Source of the DNA: Thysanoteuthis rhombus
Lineage: Eukaryota > Mollusca > Cephalopoda > Oegopsida > Thysanoteuthidae
DNA length: 64,000 nucleotides
Direction of reading: 5' to 3'
NCBI GenBank assembly: GCA_963457665.1
Contig: OY735224.1
Span: forward strand, 51,556,429 to 51,620,428
Part shown: one piece after another, positions 1-9,911 of the stretch
Layout of the letters: the number at the start of each line of letters is the position of its first letter
How positions within the stretch are numbered: position 1 is the stretch's first letter
Position numbers and translations under genes: made by a program
Notes under the pieces: generated by a model
What the model was told of the DNA's origin: nothing
Seen by the model: the letters and a program-made list of their open reading frames with translations, nothing else
Database searches by the model: none

Positions 1-724
1 TTGGGGAGACAGAGAGTTAGACAGTCTCCGACTCTTGCTTTACAACTTGGCCAAAAATCAAAAGTTCCTATCGGCAAATCAATCTCGAGAGTAGACATCG
101 CTTTCAGATGAGAGGACCACATCATCGGTGTAGCCAACTGAAAAAGGTTTTGGGGGCTAGTTTGATTGCCAAAAAAGACTAAATAAAAGAAAAAATACAA
201 TAACCAACGAACAGCCAAAAAACACCTAATAGTGGCTAAAAAAAGTTTTTAAAAAAATCTAAAAAATGGCCAAATTGCTCAAGTCTGCCAATGCTAATCT
301 AGTGGTATTTTGCACTTCCAAAACAAGAAATGAGCTAAATTTGGTGCAAAAAGCACTAAATTGGCAACAATGCACCACATGAGGGTTATTCGCATCTGAA
401 AGCTCATTAAGAACTAATACCAAAGGGCAGTCGGTTGGCATGTGGGGCAGTGGTCCCTGAGGTTGGGAGTTTTCAGGATCAGTAATGCACCTTTATTATT
501 GTTCACTGAACCATAAAGCTTATCAAATGCTCTGATTATGAGTGAGCCTTGTTGGTAATTAGGAGAGCATTCCGACTGGACACGAGCCAGTACTCTCCTC
601 GTACCCAAGAGACATCTGATCGATAGAACCATGGAGGGGTTAGGAAATTACACCTCGTGGGCCAAATCTGGCCTCATGACCCCAACCTCAATTTATCCGG
701 CCCTTCGACCTTATCACTGAGTAT
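1..724. other. AT-rich non-coding stretch with GGCCAAA-rich repeat (family J)
   Basis: No gene seen. At about 150-390 the sequence is rich in short words such as GCCAAA, TTGGCAA and GGCCAAATTG. The same vocabulary recurs at 3340-3425, 29540-29610, 30455-30565 and 51530-51670, so this is probably a very decayed dispersed repeat. Two short antisense open frames (60 and 72 codons) show no recognisable motif and I do not treat them as genes. Confidence 0.5.
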
Positions 725-734
725 GTGACATTCC

Positions 735-2000
735 TTACGAAATCGAATGGCTTTGCCCGATCAATCAGCCGAGTGGGCTACAGATTCTCCTCTCTTTCTT
801 TACCTGGGTCTATCTCTGTACGTCTCTGGATGCTCCTGGTCACATTTTGGGCGTTACAACCTTCAAAATTTGTGTCACCATCTACCCACCTCTCCTCACA
901 AGTGTTTTTTTTTGGGGGGGGGGGTCTCTATGGTCATTTTGGACTAACAATGCCCGAATCTTAGGCTGGTATTTTTTTTGATAGATAATTTTAGATGATA
1001 GATCTATTTCTTTCAAATAATTTTAGATGATAGATCTATTTCTTTCAAATAATTTTAGATGATAGATCTATTTCTTTCAAATGATTTTAGATGATAGATC
1101 TATTTCTTTCAAATGATTTTAGATGATAGATCTATTTCTTTCAAATAATTTTAGATGATAGATCTATTTCTTTCAAATAATTTTAGATGATAGATCTATT
1201 TCTTTCAAATAATTTTAGATGATAGATCTATTTCTTTCGAATAATTTTAGATTAGAGATCTATTTGTTTTAGATAATTTTAGATAATAGATCTATTTGTT
1301 TTAGATAATAGATCTATTTCTTTCAGATAATTTTAGATAATAGATGTACTTTCAGATAATTTTAGATAATAGATGTACTTTCAGATAATTTTAGATAATA
1401 GATGTACTTTCAGATAATTTTAGATAATAGATGTACTTTCAGATAATTTTAGATAATAGATGTACTTTCAGATAATTTTAGATAATAGATGTACTTTAAG
1501 ATAATTTTAGATAATAGATGTACTTTCAGATAATTTTAGATAATAGATGTACTTTCAGATAATTCTAGATAATAGATCTACTTCTTTCAGATGATTATAG
1601 ATAATAAATCAACTCCTTTTAGATCATTTTAGATGATAGATCTATTTCTTCCAAATAATTTAAGATAATAGATCTTTTTCTTTCAGATAATTTTAGTAGA
1701 TCTACTTCTTTCAGATAATTTCAGATAGATCTACTTTTTTTTAGATAATTTTAGATAATAGATCTACTTCTTTCAGATAATTTTAGATAATAGATCTACT
1801 TCTTTCAGATGATTATAGATAATAAATCAACTCCTTTTAGGTAATTTTAGATGATAGATCTACTTCTTTTGGATAACTCTAGATAATAGATCTATTTCTA
1901 CAAGATAATTTTGTAGATAAATTAAGATGAAAGATCTATTTTTAAAAAATGATTATTACTGGTACCTGTGCTGGGTATATAGATTTTTTCAATTCTTATC
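735..2000 (+). mobile_element. Family D element with internal minisatellite (copy D1)
   Basis: The left part (735-965) holds the family D signature: CCCGATCAATCAGC, GTGGGCTACAGATTC, CTCCTGGTCACATTTTGG, and GGTCTCTATGGTCATTTTGG just before the array. The array follows, and then a tail containing CTGGTACCTGTGCTGGGTAT, which corresponds to TCTGGTACA..GGCTACGGTG at the end of other copies. No coding capacity. Non-autonomous by inspection; the family's transposase source is unknown. Confidence 0.75.
966..1945 (+). repeat. 29-32-bp minisatellite inside family D element D1
   Basis: Tandem units are roughly 32 bp in the first third (ATAATTTTAGATGATAGATC then TATTTCTTTCAA). They change to 29-bp units (ATAATTTTAGATAATAGATG then TACTTTCAG) at about 1325-1560, then to degenerate mixed units. 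The two sub-blocks are internally homogeneous, so local amplification occurred twice. Non-coding. Confidence 0.95.
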
Positions 2001-2848
2001 ATCTATCTTTGGTTTGCAATACAAAAACATTCAATGGGATAAAAGAGCCATAGTCTCATTTTTACAGAGACATTGAATGAATCAATGGTCTATGGCTAAA
2101 AATGTTTCAACACAATGCATTTCTGATCTTACCATTGACAGAGAATTAATAGATATTCATGTACGGATATATACCTATAATGAAAATCATTGGAGTAATT
2201 TTGAAAAAAAGAAAAGAAAAATAGAACCCATTTTTGTCCACCAGAAAAGAACTTCTTAGTTCTTATTGATTGATAGTACAAGTGGGTTTAAATTGGTATA
2301 TAGTCCTAAAAGGAAAAATAGTAAGAAGTACAGAAACAATATATTCCCAGGGACTTCTATGATCGTTGTTTGATTTTTTTTTGAAAGAAAAAAAAAAAAA
2401 AAAAAAATCACCGCTACCTACAACAGACCGGTTTAATCACTGTTGCTGGGTTTAGGCGGCTGTTGTGTTCTGACATTCATATTTGTCTGTCTATCTATCT
2501 AAATGTGATAAAGAAACAGTAGGCTTACTTGAATTGTAACGACATGGATGCCCGAGAGTTAGAGACATTTCTGGCCCCTAACACCCAAGACTGATTCTAG
2601 AACATTGAAATAAGGCAGTGCCAACTGGAAATCCCTGTACCCAGCACATTTATCAAAATACTCCTGCAACAAAGTCAGCATGACTCAATCAATTCCATAT
2701 TTCGGAGTTGTACAGCGAGAGTCCCCCAAATGTTTTAGATCACTGACCCCTTCATGTTCTTATCAACCCCGAGGCATGTTACAATAAATACCAAAACTGC
2801 TAATAATATTTATAATCAAGTCGACTTCAGTTTTAGACAAAGTTCCAT
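2001..2848. other. No recognisable gene; AT-rich unique sequence
   Basis: Contains a poly-T/poly-A switch at about 2370-2406. A phrase at 2700-2780 (GAGTCCCCCAAATG, GATCACTGACCCCTTCATG) resembles the ends of hAT-type MITEs, but no partner end was identified. A 60-codon open frame at 2077-2259 is lysine/isoleucine-rich and without motif, so I do not call it. Confidence 0.5.
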
Positions 2849-3262
2849 ACAAACAACCATAGCCACCAAAATTGTCAATAGGTTCTATCTCTTTTTATAT
2901 GTGTATGTGTGTGTTTGAGTGTTCCTGTGGCCCTGGCCATACTGTTTTGTCTACAGACTTGGAAATTAGCATAAATACTTCACAAACTCTATCTAAAAAT
3001 TTTTTTTTCAATTTTTTCATTTTTTAAACTTTTGGGGGTCTTATTGTGATGGGTTTATCAATAACATCTAGATTTTGGTGAATCTAGATGTTTCTTGATT
3101 CTGCAGAATCTAAAAGTTTTTTTCACTATTTTTCCAATGGAAAACGCCAGTGATGTCATAACTAAAAATTTATTCTGAACATATCCATTCTTCGATAGGA
3201 ATTTTTTTTTTTTTACATGACTTCAAATTTTGACTCTATGGTCATTTAATTATTGACTGTGA
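2849..3262 (+). mobile_element. Family I TIR MITE (copy I1)
   Basis: Starts AAACAACCATAGCCACCAAA and ends near TCATTTAATTATTGACTGT. The inner part has GTGTTCCTGTGGCCCTGGCC, the ACTTGGAAATTAGC..ACT phrase, a short hairpin around ATCTAGATTTTGGTGAATCTAGAT, and CAGTGATGTCAT. Other copies lie at 39814-40232, 57750-58171 and 60043-60290. A length near 415 bp, no ORF and inverted ends fit a non-autonomous DNA transposon. Confidence 0.75.
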
Positions 3263-3339
3263 AACCAATTTTCATTTCAATTTGTTTCATTATTTTTTGC
3301 AATTGTAAAAGAGAAAAAATAAATTTGAGCAAACCGGAA

Positions 3340-3425
3340 TGTCTACGGCCAAATTTTTCCCCAAAAGGCCAAAATTTGCCAAATCTGGCCTTCTTGGAGA
3401 AAATTTTGCCATAAAATGGCAACTT
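3340..3425. repeat. GGCCAAA-rich repeat (family J)
   Basis: A run of GGCCAAA/TTTGCCA words (AAAAGGCCAAAATTTGCC, AAATCTGGCC, AAAATGGCAAC) matches the vocabulary at 29540-29610 and 30455-30565. It falls inside a 113-codon antisense open frame (3290-3631) that shows no domain and is probably fortuitous. Confidence 0.5.
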
Positions 3426-3654
3426 GTTTTCAAAGATGATGCATAAATTAATTGGGGCCTAGATTTAGTTAGCGAGAACATTTCTAGGATGAACATTGAA
3501 AATATCATCTCGAGAAGATGTATTGATTTTATTGTAGTACTAAGGTATATCACCTCGAAATTCACTGAAAGATTAATTTGTGAATGACAGGAGATGACAT
3601 TTTTATTTCTTACCCATTTATTTTGACGCAAGTGGTAAATATTTCATATAAGGA

Positions 3655-3790
3655 AAATGGGGCAGCCGCAATTGTTTATTCTATTTACGTTGTCTAATTT
3701 GAATGATATATTAACCGTATAACGACAGGAAATCATTTCAGATAAGTTTCTGTATAATAGAACGCAATTTATAATTCATTCTGTCGGACT
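3655..3790. repeat. Dispersed repeat K (pair with 61810-61950)
   Basis: Shares TTGTCTAATTTGAA.. ..ATATTAACCGTATAACGAC.GGA.ATCATTTCA with the sequence at 61820-61900, in the same orientation, with comparable spacing for about 130 bp. No coding potential. Family unknown. Confidence 0.7.
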
Positions 3791-3948
3791 AAATGATGTC
3801 CATTTCTTAAATACATAGAGTTGCATTGAAAGAGACGAAAAAAACAGATTAAATGAGATGAGAATTAGGGTTCAAGGTAGTTATTTGGTCTTTAGCTCAT
3901 CAGTGGGCTGTTTAACACAATGGTAAGTGCATTGCTAGGTCAAAGTGG

Positions 3949-3951
<3 letters not shown>

Positions 3952-3984
<33 letters not shown>

Positions 3985-4170
3985 GATAGTAATTAAATAA
4001 CTGAGTCATTCACAGACAGCTGTTTTGTTGTATTACAACTCTTCAGTGTGGTTGTAGACTATCCAACATCCAGTACAAGGTAGGATCGAAACCTTCGCTT
4101 CAGTCCCAGAGGCTGGCATTTTACCTATGCCCTTCGCAGAGCTGGACGGTCAGTAAGCCTGAACTTGAGC
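3952..4170 (-). mobile_element. tRNA-like SINE E with (TA)n tail (copy E1)
   Basis: Read on the minus strand, a body with a B-box-like GGTTTCGATCCTACC (at about 4082-4096) leads to CTACAACCACACTGAAGAG and then AACAGCTGTCTGTGAATGAC, before a (TA)n tract at 3952-3982. Copy E2 at 4475-4720 is nearly identical; E3 (31868-32145) and E4 (36369-36642) are diverged relatives. The box and the simple-repeat 3' tail are typical of a polymerase III SINE. I did not confirm a good A box. Confidence 0.7.
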
Positions 4171-4343
4171 AATATATATTAACTTAGTGGACAAAATGGA
4201 AAATAGTGGTAATTGAATCAAGTTTATCATACTAATATCTTTTGCTTTAGTCAAAGTAGTAATTTTAAATCAAATAATATTGAAAAGTTTGGCTTTTTTT
4301 TCCTGAGTAAATTATGTCACATAACATCATGGTATTTTGATCT

Positions 4344-4465
4344 ATGAAGAAACCGCAAAACAAAAATATTGATCCACATATTCAAGGAATTAGAAGGGTT
4401 ACAAAAAAAGATTATGGGGGATTTCCAGGGTTATGTTTTTGTGCTATGAAAGGATCAGTTATTGT
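4344..4465 (+). repeat. Dispersed repeat F, resembling sequence downstream of the Penelope-like GIY-YIG remnant
   Basis: About 120 bp (CAAAACAAAAATATTGATCC, GGTTACAAAAAAAGATTATG, TTTTTGTGCTATGAAAGGAT) aligns with 52445-52570, which lies directly 3' of the Penelope-like endonuclease. This is probably a 5'-truncated fragment of the same element. The 64-codon open frame here runs into the (TA)n tract and is not a gene. Confidence 0.55.
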
Positions 4466-4473
4466 GTGCGTGG

Positions 4474-4490
4474 GTATATATATATACATA

Positions 4491-4524
<34 letters not shown>

Positions 4525-4720
4525 ATGATAGTAATTAAATAACTGAGTCATTCACAGACAGCTGTTTTGTTGTATTACAACTCTTCAGTGTGGTTGTAGA
4601 CTATCCAACATCCAGTACGAGGTAGGATCGAAACCTTCGCTTCAGTCCCAGAGGCTGGCATTTTACCTATGCCCTTCGCAGAGCTGGACGGTCAGTAAGA
4701 CTGAGTTTAAGCAATATATT
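4474..4720 (-). mobile_element. tRNA-like SINE E (copy E2)
   Basis: Almost base-for-base repeat of E1 at 3952-4170, including the CAGACAGCTGTTTTGTTGT block, the B-box region and the flanking (TA)n (4474-4522, interrupted). The close match over ~190 bp at ~540 bp distance suggests recent insertion of both, or duplication of the segment. Confidence 0.75.
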
Positions 4721-4808
4721 TACCTACACACAATTCCCCATCCACCAGAGTGCTCTATTCCGAAGTTCGAAGAGCATTGCAAGTTATCTCGCTTAAAGAG
4801 TGCTCAAC

Positions 4809-4853
4809 CCTGAATGAGGGAGCGCTAATATATATATATATATATATATATAC
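4809..4853. repeat. (TA)n microsatellite at fold-back edge
   Basis: About 20 TA dinucleotides abut the left edge of the fold-back repeat that starts at 4863. Confidence 0.9.
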
Positions 4854-4862
4854 ATATGAATA

Positions 4863-5363
4863 AATAGTAGAATGCGGATTTGTCACACAAACTAGCTCAT
4901 GTATCATGAGGCCCGAAGAAGGCAGAAACATGAGCTAGTGTGTGTAGCAAATCCACATTCTACTATTTATTTCCAGCTCTACTCTAAAACAACTTAACTT
5001 CAAGAGTAAAAAGTAGTATGTATTGAGCACTCTATGAAATAAATCCATTACATTTCAGAAGTGGCTTTATATTATTGATATATTATTATATTATGTTTTA
5101 CTGCTAGCCTGATTTGTACCACATATACTGTGTGTATATATATATATAGAGAGAGAGAGAACAAATCAGGTTTGCAATATAGCATAATCTAAAACCATAT
5201 ATTATAATGTAAAGCACTGTCTGATATGTGATGGATTTATTGCGTAGAGTGCTCGATACATTCAACTTTAAACTCCAAGAGTTAAGATGGTTTAGAGTAG
5301 AGTTGGAAGTATTGTAGAAAGTATATTTGCTACACAAACACGTTTATGTTTCTGCCTTCCCAG
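4863..5363. mobile_element. Fold-back repeat Q with nested hairpin
   Basis: Two nested inverted repeats. The inner one is at 4863-4972: AAATAGTAGAATGCGGATTT is matched in reverse complement by AAATCCACATTCTACTATTT, with arms of about 40 bp around a spacer containing CCCGAAGAAGGC. The outer one pairs about 4913-5121 with about 5163-5363; arms share GAAGGCAGAAACAT, CTCTACTCTAAA, GAGCACTCTA and CCTGATTTGT. The spacer holds a TA/GA microsatellite. No protein is encoded; the 77-codon antisense frame at 5104-5337 is arm sequence. Confidence 0.85.
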
Positions 5364-5629
5364 AAGATTAGAACTATAAAAATGAACATGGGATTGCAAA
5401 AAATTGGCCTTATCAAAAAGGGTTTGCGAAAAAAAATCATGCTAAACTGGACCCTTACTTTTTGCCATTCGTAAGGAACAAAAAGTAAACTTGGTTACAG
5501 TAGTATTCTTAATAAATTCTTTTTTTTGGTATGTACTTCTATATTGCAAAGTTCTAAAGACAATTCAGATTTTTGGCCATTTTTTTGGCCAGAAAAATCT
5601 TCACCTATCCGGCAACCCTGAGTTTGGCT
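5364..5629. other. Unassigned AT-rich sequence
   Basis: No gene or known repeat recognised apart from a short GGCCATTTTTTTGGCC palindrome near 5574. The open frame 5491-5781 continues into repeat L and has no domain. Confidence 0.5.
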
Positions 5630-5830
5630 TTTCATTGATTGGCAAGGTTACAAGAGAGTTAAAGATGAAAAATATCATCACGCCAAAGGTAGTATCATTC
5701 CAGCGGAAAATTGACATTTCAGATCATAGGCAGACCTTTACAAAATCAGAGTATCACATACAAAATAACACTAGAAAGTAGCTTTATTTAGTAAGTGATT
5801 TGTATATGATGTGGTTCATTATAGTGTAGT
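5630..5830 (+). repeat. Dispersed repeat L (copy 1)
   Basis: Matches 40440-40600 over GAAAATTGACATTTCAGATC, AATCAGAGTATCACATA and GAAAGTAGCTTTATTTA in the same order. This copy is longer by an internal ~50 bp. Non-coding; class unknown. Confidence 0.7.
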
Positions 5831-6074
5831 TAACAGTACAAGGAGGTTGGATGCCTTTTCCCTTCAGAATCTTTGGTAAGGGGATAACCATGTCCTAATG
5901 TAAGGGGAAGTAAACACATAAAAAAACACTTCTGATCAGGTACCAAATAATTCTGAATTCATCGTACATTTTCATATTGTAGTTTATATCGAAACACTAT
6001 AAAAAAAAATTATCAGCAGGCTTATTTATAGAGCTTACATTGAATTAGAAATCAAAACATAATATTCGTCCTTA

Positions 6075-7785
6075 CATATATGAATTACCATAGTCAGCGT
6101 GAGTACCAAAACTAATTATCTAAAAAAAATGATCTTATATCTGGAAATTATCTACAAAATTGTTAGAGAAATAGATCTTTTATCCAAAAGTATCTTTTAA
6201 AACATAGATCTTTTATCTAAAAGTATCTTTTAAAACATAGATCTTTTATCTGAAAGTATCTTTTAAAACATAGATCTTTTATCCAAAAGTATCTTTTAAA
6301 ACATAGATCTTTTATCCAAAAGTATCTTTTAAAACATAGATCTTTCATCCAAAAGTATCTTTTAAAACAGAGATCTTTCATCCAAAAGTATCTTTTAAAA
6401 CAGAGATCTTTCATCCAAAAGTATCTTTTAAAACAGAGATCTTTTATCCAAAAGTATCTTATAAAACATAGATCTTTCATTCAAAAGTATCTTTTAAAAC
6501 ATAGATCTTTCATCCAAAAGTATCTTTTAAAACATAGATCTTTTATCCAAAAGTATCTTTTAAAACATAGATCTTTTATCCAAAAGTATCTTTTAAAACA
6601 TAGATCTTTTATCCAAAAGTATCTTTTAAAACATAGATTTTTCATCCAAAAGTATCTTTGAAAACAGATCTTTTACCTAAAAGTATCTCTTAAAACATAG
6701 ATCTTTCATCCAAAAGTATCTTTTAAAACATAGATCTTTCATCCAAAGTATCTTTGAAAACAGATCTTTTACCTAAAAGTATCTCTTAAAACATAGATCT
6801 TTCATCCAAAAGTATCTTTTAAAACATAGATCTTTTATCCAAAAGTATCTTTTAAAACATAGATCTTTCATCCAAAAGTATCTTTTAAAACATAGATCTT
6901 TCATCCAAAAGTATCTTTTAAAACATAGATCTTTCATCCAAAAGTATCTTTTAAAACATAGATCTTTCATCCAAAAGTATCTTTTAAAACATAGATCTTT
7001 CATCCAAAAGTATCTTTTAAAACAGAGATCTTTTATCCAAAAGTATCTTTTAAAACATAGATCTTTTATCTGAAAGTATCTTTTAAAACAGAGATCTTTT
7101 ATCCAAAAGTATCTTTTAAAACATAGATCTTTTATCCAAAAGTATCTTTTAAAACATAGATCTTTCATCCAAAAGTATCTTTTAAAACATAGATCTTTCA
7201 TCCAAAAGTATCTTTGAAAACAGATCTTTTACCTAAAAGTATCTCTTAAAACATAGATCTTTCATCCAAAAGTATCTTTTAAAACATAGATCTTTCATCC
7301 AAAGTATCTTTGAAAACAGATCTTTTACCTAAAAGTATCTCTTAAAACATAGATCTTTTATCCAAAAGTATCTTTTAAAACATAGATCTTTCATCCAAAA
7401 GTATCTTTTAAAACATAGATCTTTCATCCAAAAGTATCTTTCAAAACATAGATCTTTTATCCAAAAGTATCTTTTAAAACATAGATCTTTTATCTAAAAG
7501 TATCTAAAAAATATCAGTACAAGATTTGGGTGGTTTGTTGGTTCGAAATGACCATGGAGACCCAAAAGAGCACTTTTTAGAAAAAAAAAACAACAAAAAA
7601 CATAAAACACTCTTAGATGATGCCTGGGTGTGAACTCATGCAAATTTTCAAGGTTGTAGCCCCGAAAATGAAACCAGGGGTGCCCAGAGAGACACAGACA
7701 AGAAGTGAGAAAAGAATCTGTAGTTCGCTTGGCTGGTTGGTTAGTTAAGCAGCCCATTTGTGGGGCGACGGCAATTTGAAAGATG
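6075..7785 (-). mobile_element. Family D element with internal minisatellite (copy D2)
   Basis: The left end is TATGAATTACCATAGTCAGC followed by GTACCAAAACTAATTATC, matching the ends at 35230 and 41360. The array spans 6170-7510. The right unique part (7511-7785) reads as reverse complement of D1's left part, with ATGACCATGGAGACCCAAAAG, GTTGTAGCCCCGAAAATG, GAATCTGTAG and the end CCCATTTGTGGGGCGACGG. An apparently complete element of about 1.7 kb, mostly minisatellite. Confidence 0.8.
6170..7510 (-). repeat. 33-bp minisatellite inside family D element D2
   Basis: About 40 units with consensus TAGATCTTTTATCCAAAAGT then ATCTTTTAAAACA (33 bp). Because 33 is divisible by 3 and the unit lacks a stop in one antisense frame, it yields repetitive open frames (6217-6480 and 6773-7201) with an 11-residue period (KDLCFKRYFW-). 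These are artefacts of period length. A variant block with TTGAAAACAGATC and ACCTAAAAGTATCTCTT recurs at about 6655-6790 and 7210-7345, showing a higher-order copy step. Confidence 0.95.
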
Positions 7786-8091
7786 TACTTTTGGGAAAAG
7801 TTTGACATAAAAAAGTAACCAGACATCGTGAAAAAATTTGGCATTTTTTTTTTTTTTTTCACTCTGACTAAATTGGAAGCATTTGAAGAGTCTTTTAGAA
7901 ATAACCATTTTTAGCAAATGGTAATCAATTCTCAGCAATCAAAACTGTCCTATAAAAAACGCTTTCAGAATTCTTTTTTTAACAAAAGAAAGTCAGGTAT
8001 TTACGTAGGCTTATATCGATTGAACACGAGAAACTCAGCCAAGAACACACTCACCTAGTATAATAGAAGAAGAAATGATTTTACAGTAGTT
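7786..8091. other. Unassigned sequence
   Basis: Poly-T run at 7844-7859 and AT-rich DNA without a recognisable repeat or gene. Antisense open frames here are continuations from D2. Confidence 0.45.
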
Positions 8092-8132
8092 ACACACACA
8101 CACACACACACGGGGGGGGGGGGGAGGGGGGG
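8092..8132. repeat. (CA)n followed by poly-G microsatellite
   Basis: About ten CA dinucleotides followed directly by a G run interrupted once by A. Purely simple sequence. Confidence 0.95.
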
Positions 8133-9290
8133 GGCACTTGAAAAATTACTCCCAGGAACCCCCCCAAAAAGCTTCACGAATAGTAATGCACTTACTGTAA
8201 TTTTACTAATAACATAGCATAACAAATCTCACTAAATGTTGGAAGAGGACCCCCCCCCCTCAAAGAGCCAAGCCCCACAAGCGGGCCCTCATATTTCTAG
8301 CTAGGCTTTTGAAAGATCTGTTGACTAAACAAGCACACAGAGCCCAGGCTTTTGAAAGGGTTGCCCACAGCTCCCCCCACCTAGTAATACCTTTGTGGAT
8401 CCTCAGGGATTCGTGGCCCTCAGGTGGCAAACCACAGCACTAAATGTTGCAGAGGATGGATGTTCAAAGAACCAAGATCCCTGGGCCCCTCAAATCTTCA
8501 GCCACGCCCCTGATTATAGTTATTCTAATTGTAAGCCTATGTAACTCCTCTCTTAAACATCATCAAGAATTTCTCTAATGGATTCGAGAACCATCATGAG
8601 AAATTAGTCCGCTGTAGATTTGATATTCCTTGCATTATAAGAGAAATTATTGAGTGATCATTTCATATAAGTATATAATTGGTTGTGGCTTATTATATAC
8701 TAAAAGTGGATCTGAGAATAAGGCGGTCGAGCTTGCAAATAGTAACTAATTGGATAAAAAGTTACGTAAAGCGGTTATATCAGGAATCCAATCTGTATAT
8801 TACTAGAGAACAACATTACATGTTTCTTTAACCACTAATTTTATAACATTAGGGCACGAAAATGTGCTTCTTTATATCGTAACTAGAATAGACCCATAAA
8901 AAAAATTGCGGGAGTTATTTATATCTGGATCGGTACTAAGAAACATAAAGCTATTTTATTAGGGTAATCTATTTTTAATAACCGAAATACTTAAACTTCA
9001 AGTTTTTCTCAATGACTCAAGCTGTTTTAAAAGGAGATCAAATATGGAGTCTTCAGACTCAAGAATGATATGCAAGAAAAATCACCATTGATATTGTGTG
9101 GTAGAAAAAAGTCGCAGGAAGAAATTCATTTTATTAGAAATATAACTTGCTTCATCACAAAAAAGTTGAATATTATTTCATCGACAAAAAAGAAAAAGTA
9201 TAACCAAATTTGATGAAATCTGGTATTTTAAAAAATCATTGACGTACCCAATCTTCCTTTGCTTATAGTTTCAAACATCTATATCAGGCA
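8133..9290. other. Non-coding; possible hAT-like MITE debris then AT-rich sequence
   Basis: At 8240-8520 there are CCCCCCCCCCTCAAAGAGCC, GCTTTTGAAAG (twice), GTGGCCCTCAGGTGGCAAACC and GCACTAAATGTTG. This is the kind of wording seen at ends of hAT-derived MITEs, but no clear inverted ends were found. From 8520 to 9290 I see nothing except AT-rich sequence. Confidence 0.35.
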
Positions 9291-9297
9291 TATCATT

Positions 9298-9545
9298 ATG
9301 TCTCCCGAGGATAGTGTTAACATGTCTGCCTTGCATGTAGAAAGTCCTGGGTTTGATTCCTCATATGAGTAAAGAATATGGAAAACTCTTCATTAGGACA
9401 AATTCCCGAATGCACTCAGCAGCTGATTGAGTACACTCTAAGCTGTGTGATTTAGGGTAGAGGTATCCCTTTGGTGGGCTTGTATCCTACCAAAGGAGTG
9501 GCTATAAAAACTTGTAGGTATCAAGTCCTGGTCTCTACCAGACTT
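9298..9545 (+). mobile_element. tRNA-derived SINE S2 (copy 1)
   Basis: A-box-like TAGTGTTAACATGTCTGCC and B-box-like GGGTTTGATTCCTC stand at tRNA spacing near the 5' end. They are followed by a body with CACTCAGCAGCTGATTGAG, CTAAGCTGTGTGATT and GCTTGTATCCTACCAAAG. Related copies: 14870-15060 (+), 20560-20826 (-) and 36175-36365 (-). Polymerase III SINE structure is well supported; the parental tRNA is not identified. The 82-codon open frame just downstream (9571-9819) has no match I recognise. Confidence 0.8.
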
Positions 9546-9911
9546 GTGACTTGCAAGGATCACTAAGCTGATGCAGGCAACAGAAACCGGGCCTTCCTCA
9601 CCGACAAACATACTCTATTGGGGGTTGTCTTTCAAGAGACATGACACTTTACTTTATGTCATAACAGCTTATCTCATTTCATTACAACCTGATAATTTTT
9701 CATTAGCTGTGTTAATCTATTTCACATGGACCAATCTATTTCAAGTTTTAAACATACTAGCTTCTATATATGGCTTTTATATGAACAGATACATCGAAAG
9801 GAAAATTTTATCATTTTGAAAGGTTTTTTCAATTCCAAATGAAACGCCTCAATCAGCCTTAGATCTTCAAGTTATACGATCAATAAGTTTAGAAAAATTA
9901 AAAAATAAAAT

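Noticed and set aside
966-1945. CRISPR-like array of ~30-bp direct repeats
   Set aside because: Units are contiguous with no unique spacers and lie in a eukaryotic transposon, so this is a minisatellite. The same applies to 6170-7510 and 16505-17368.
6773-7201. 142-codon frame with perfect 11-residue repeats (also 6217-6480)
   Set aside because: It is the 33-bp minisatellite of a family D element. The repeat length is a multiple of three; sister arrays with 31-bp units have no such frame.
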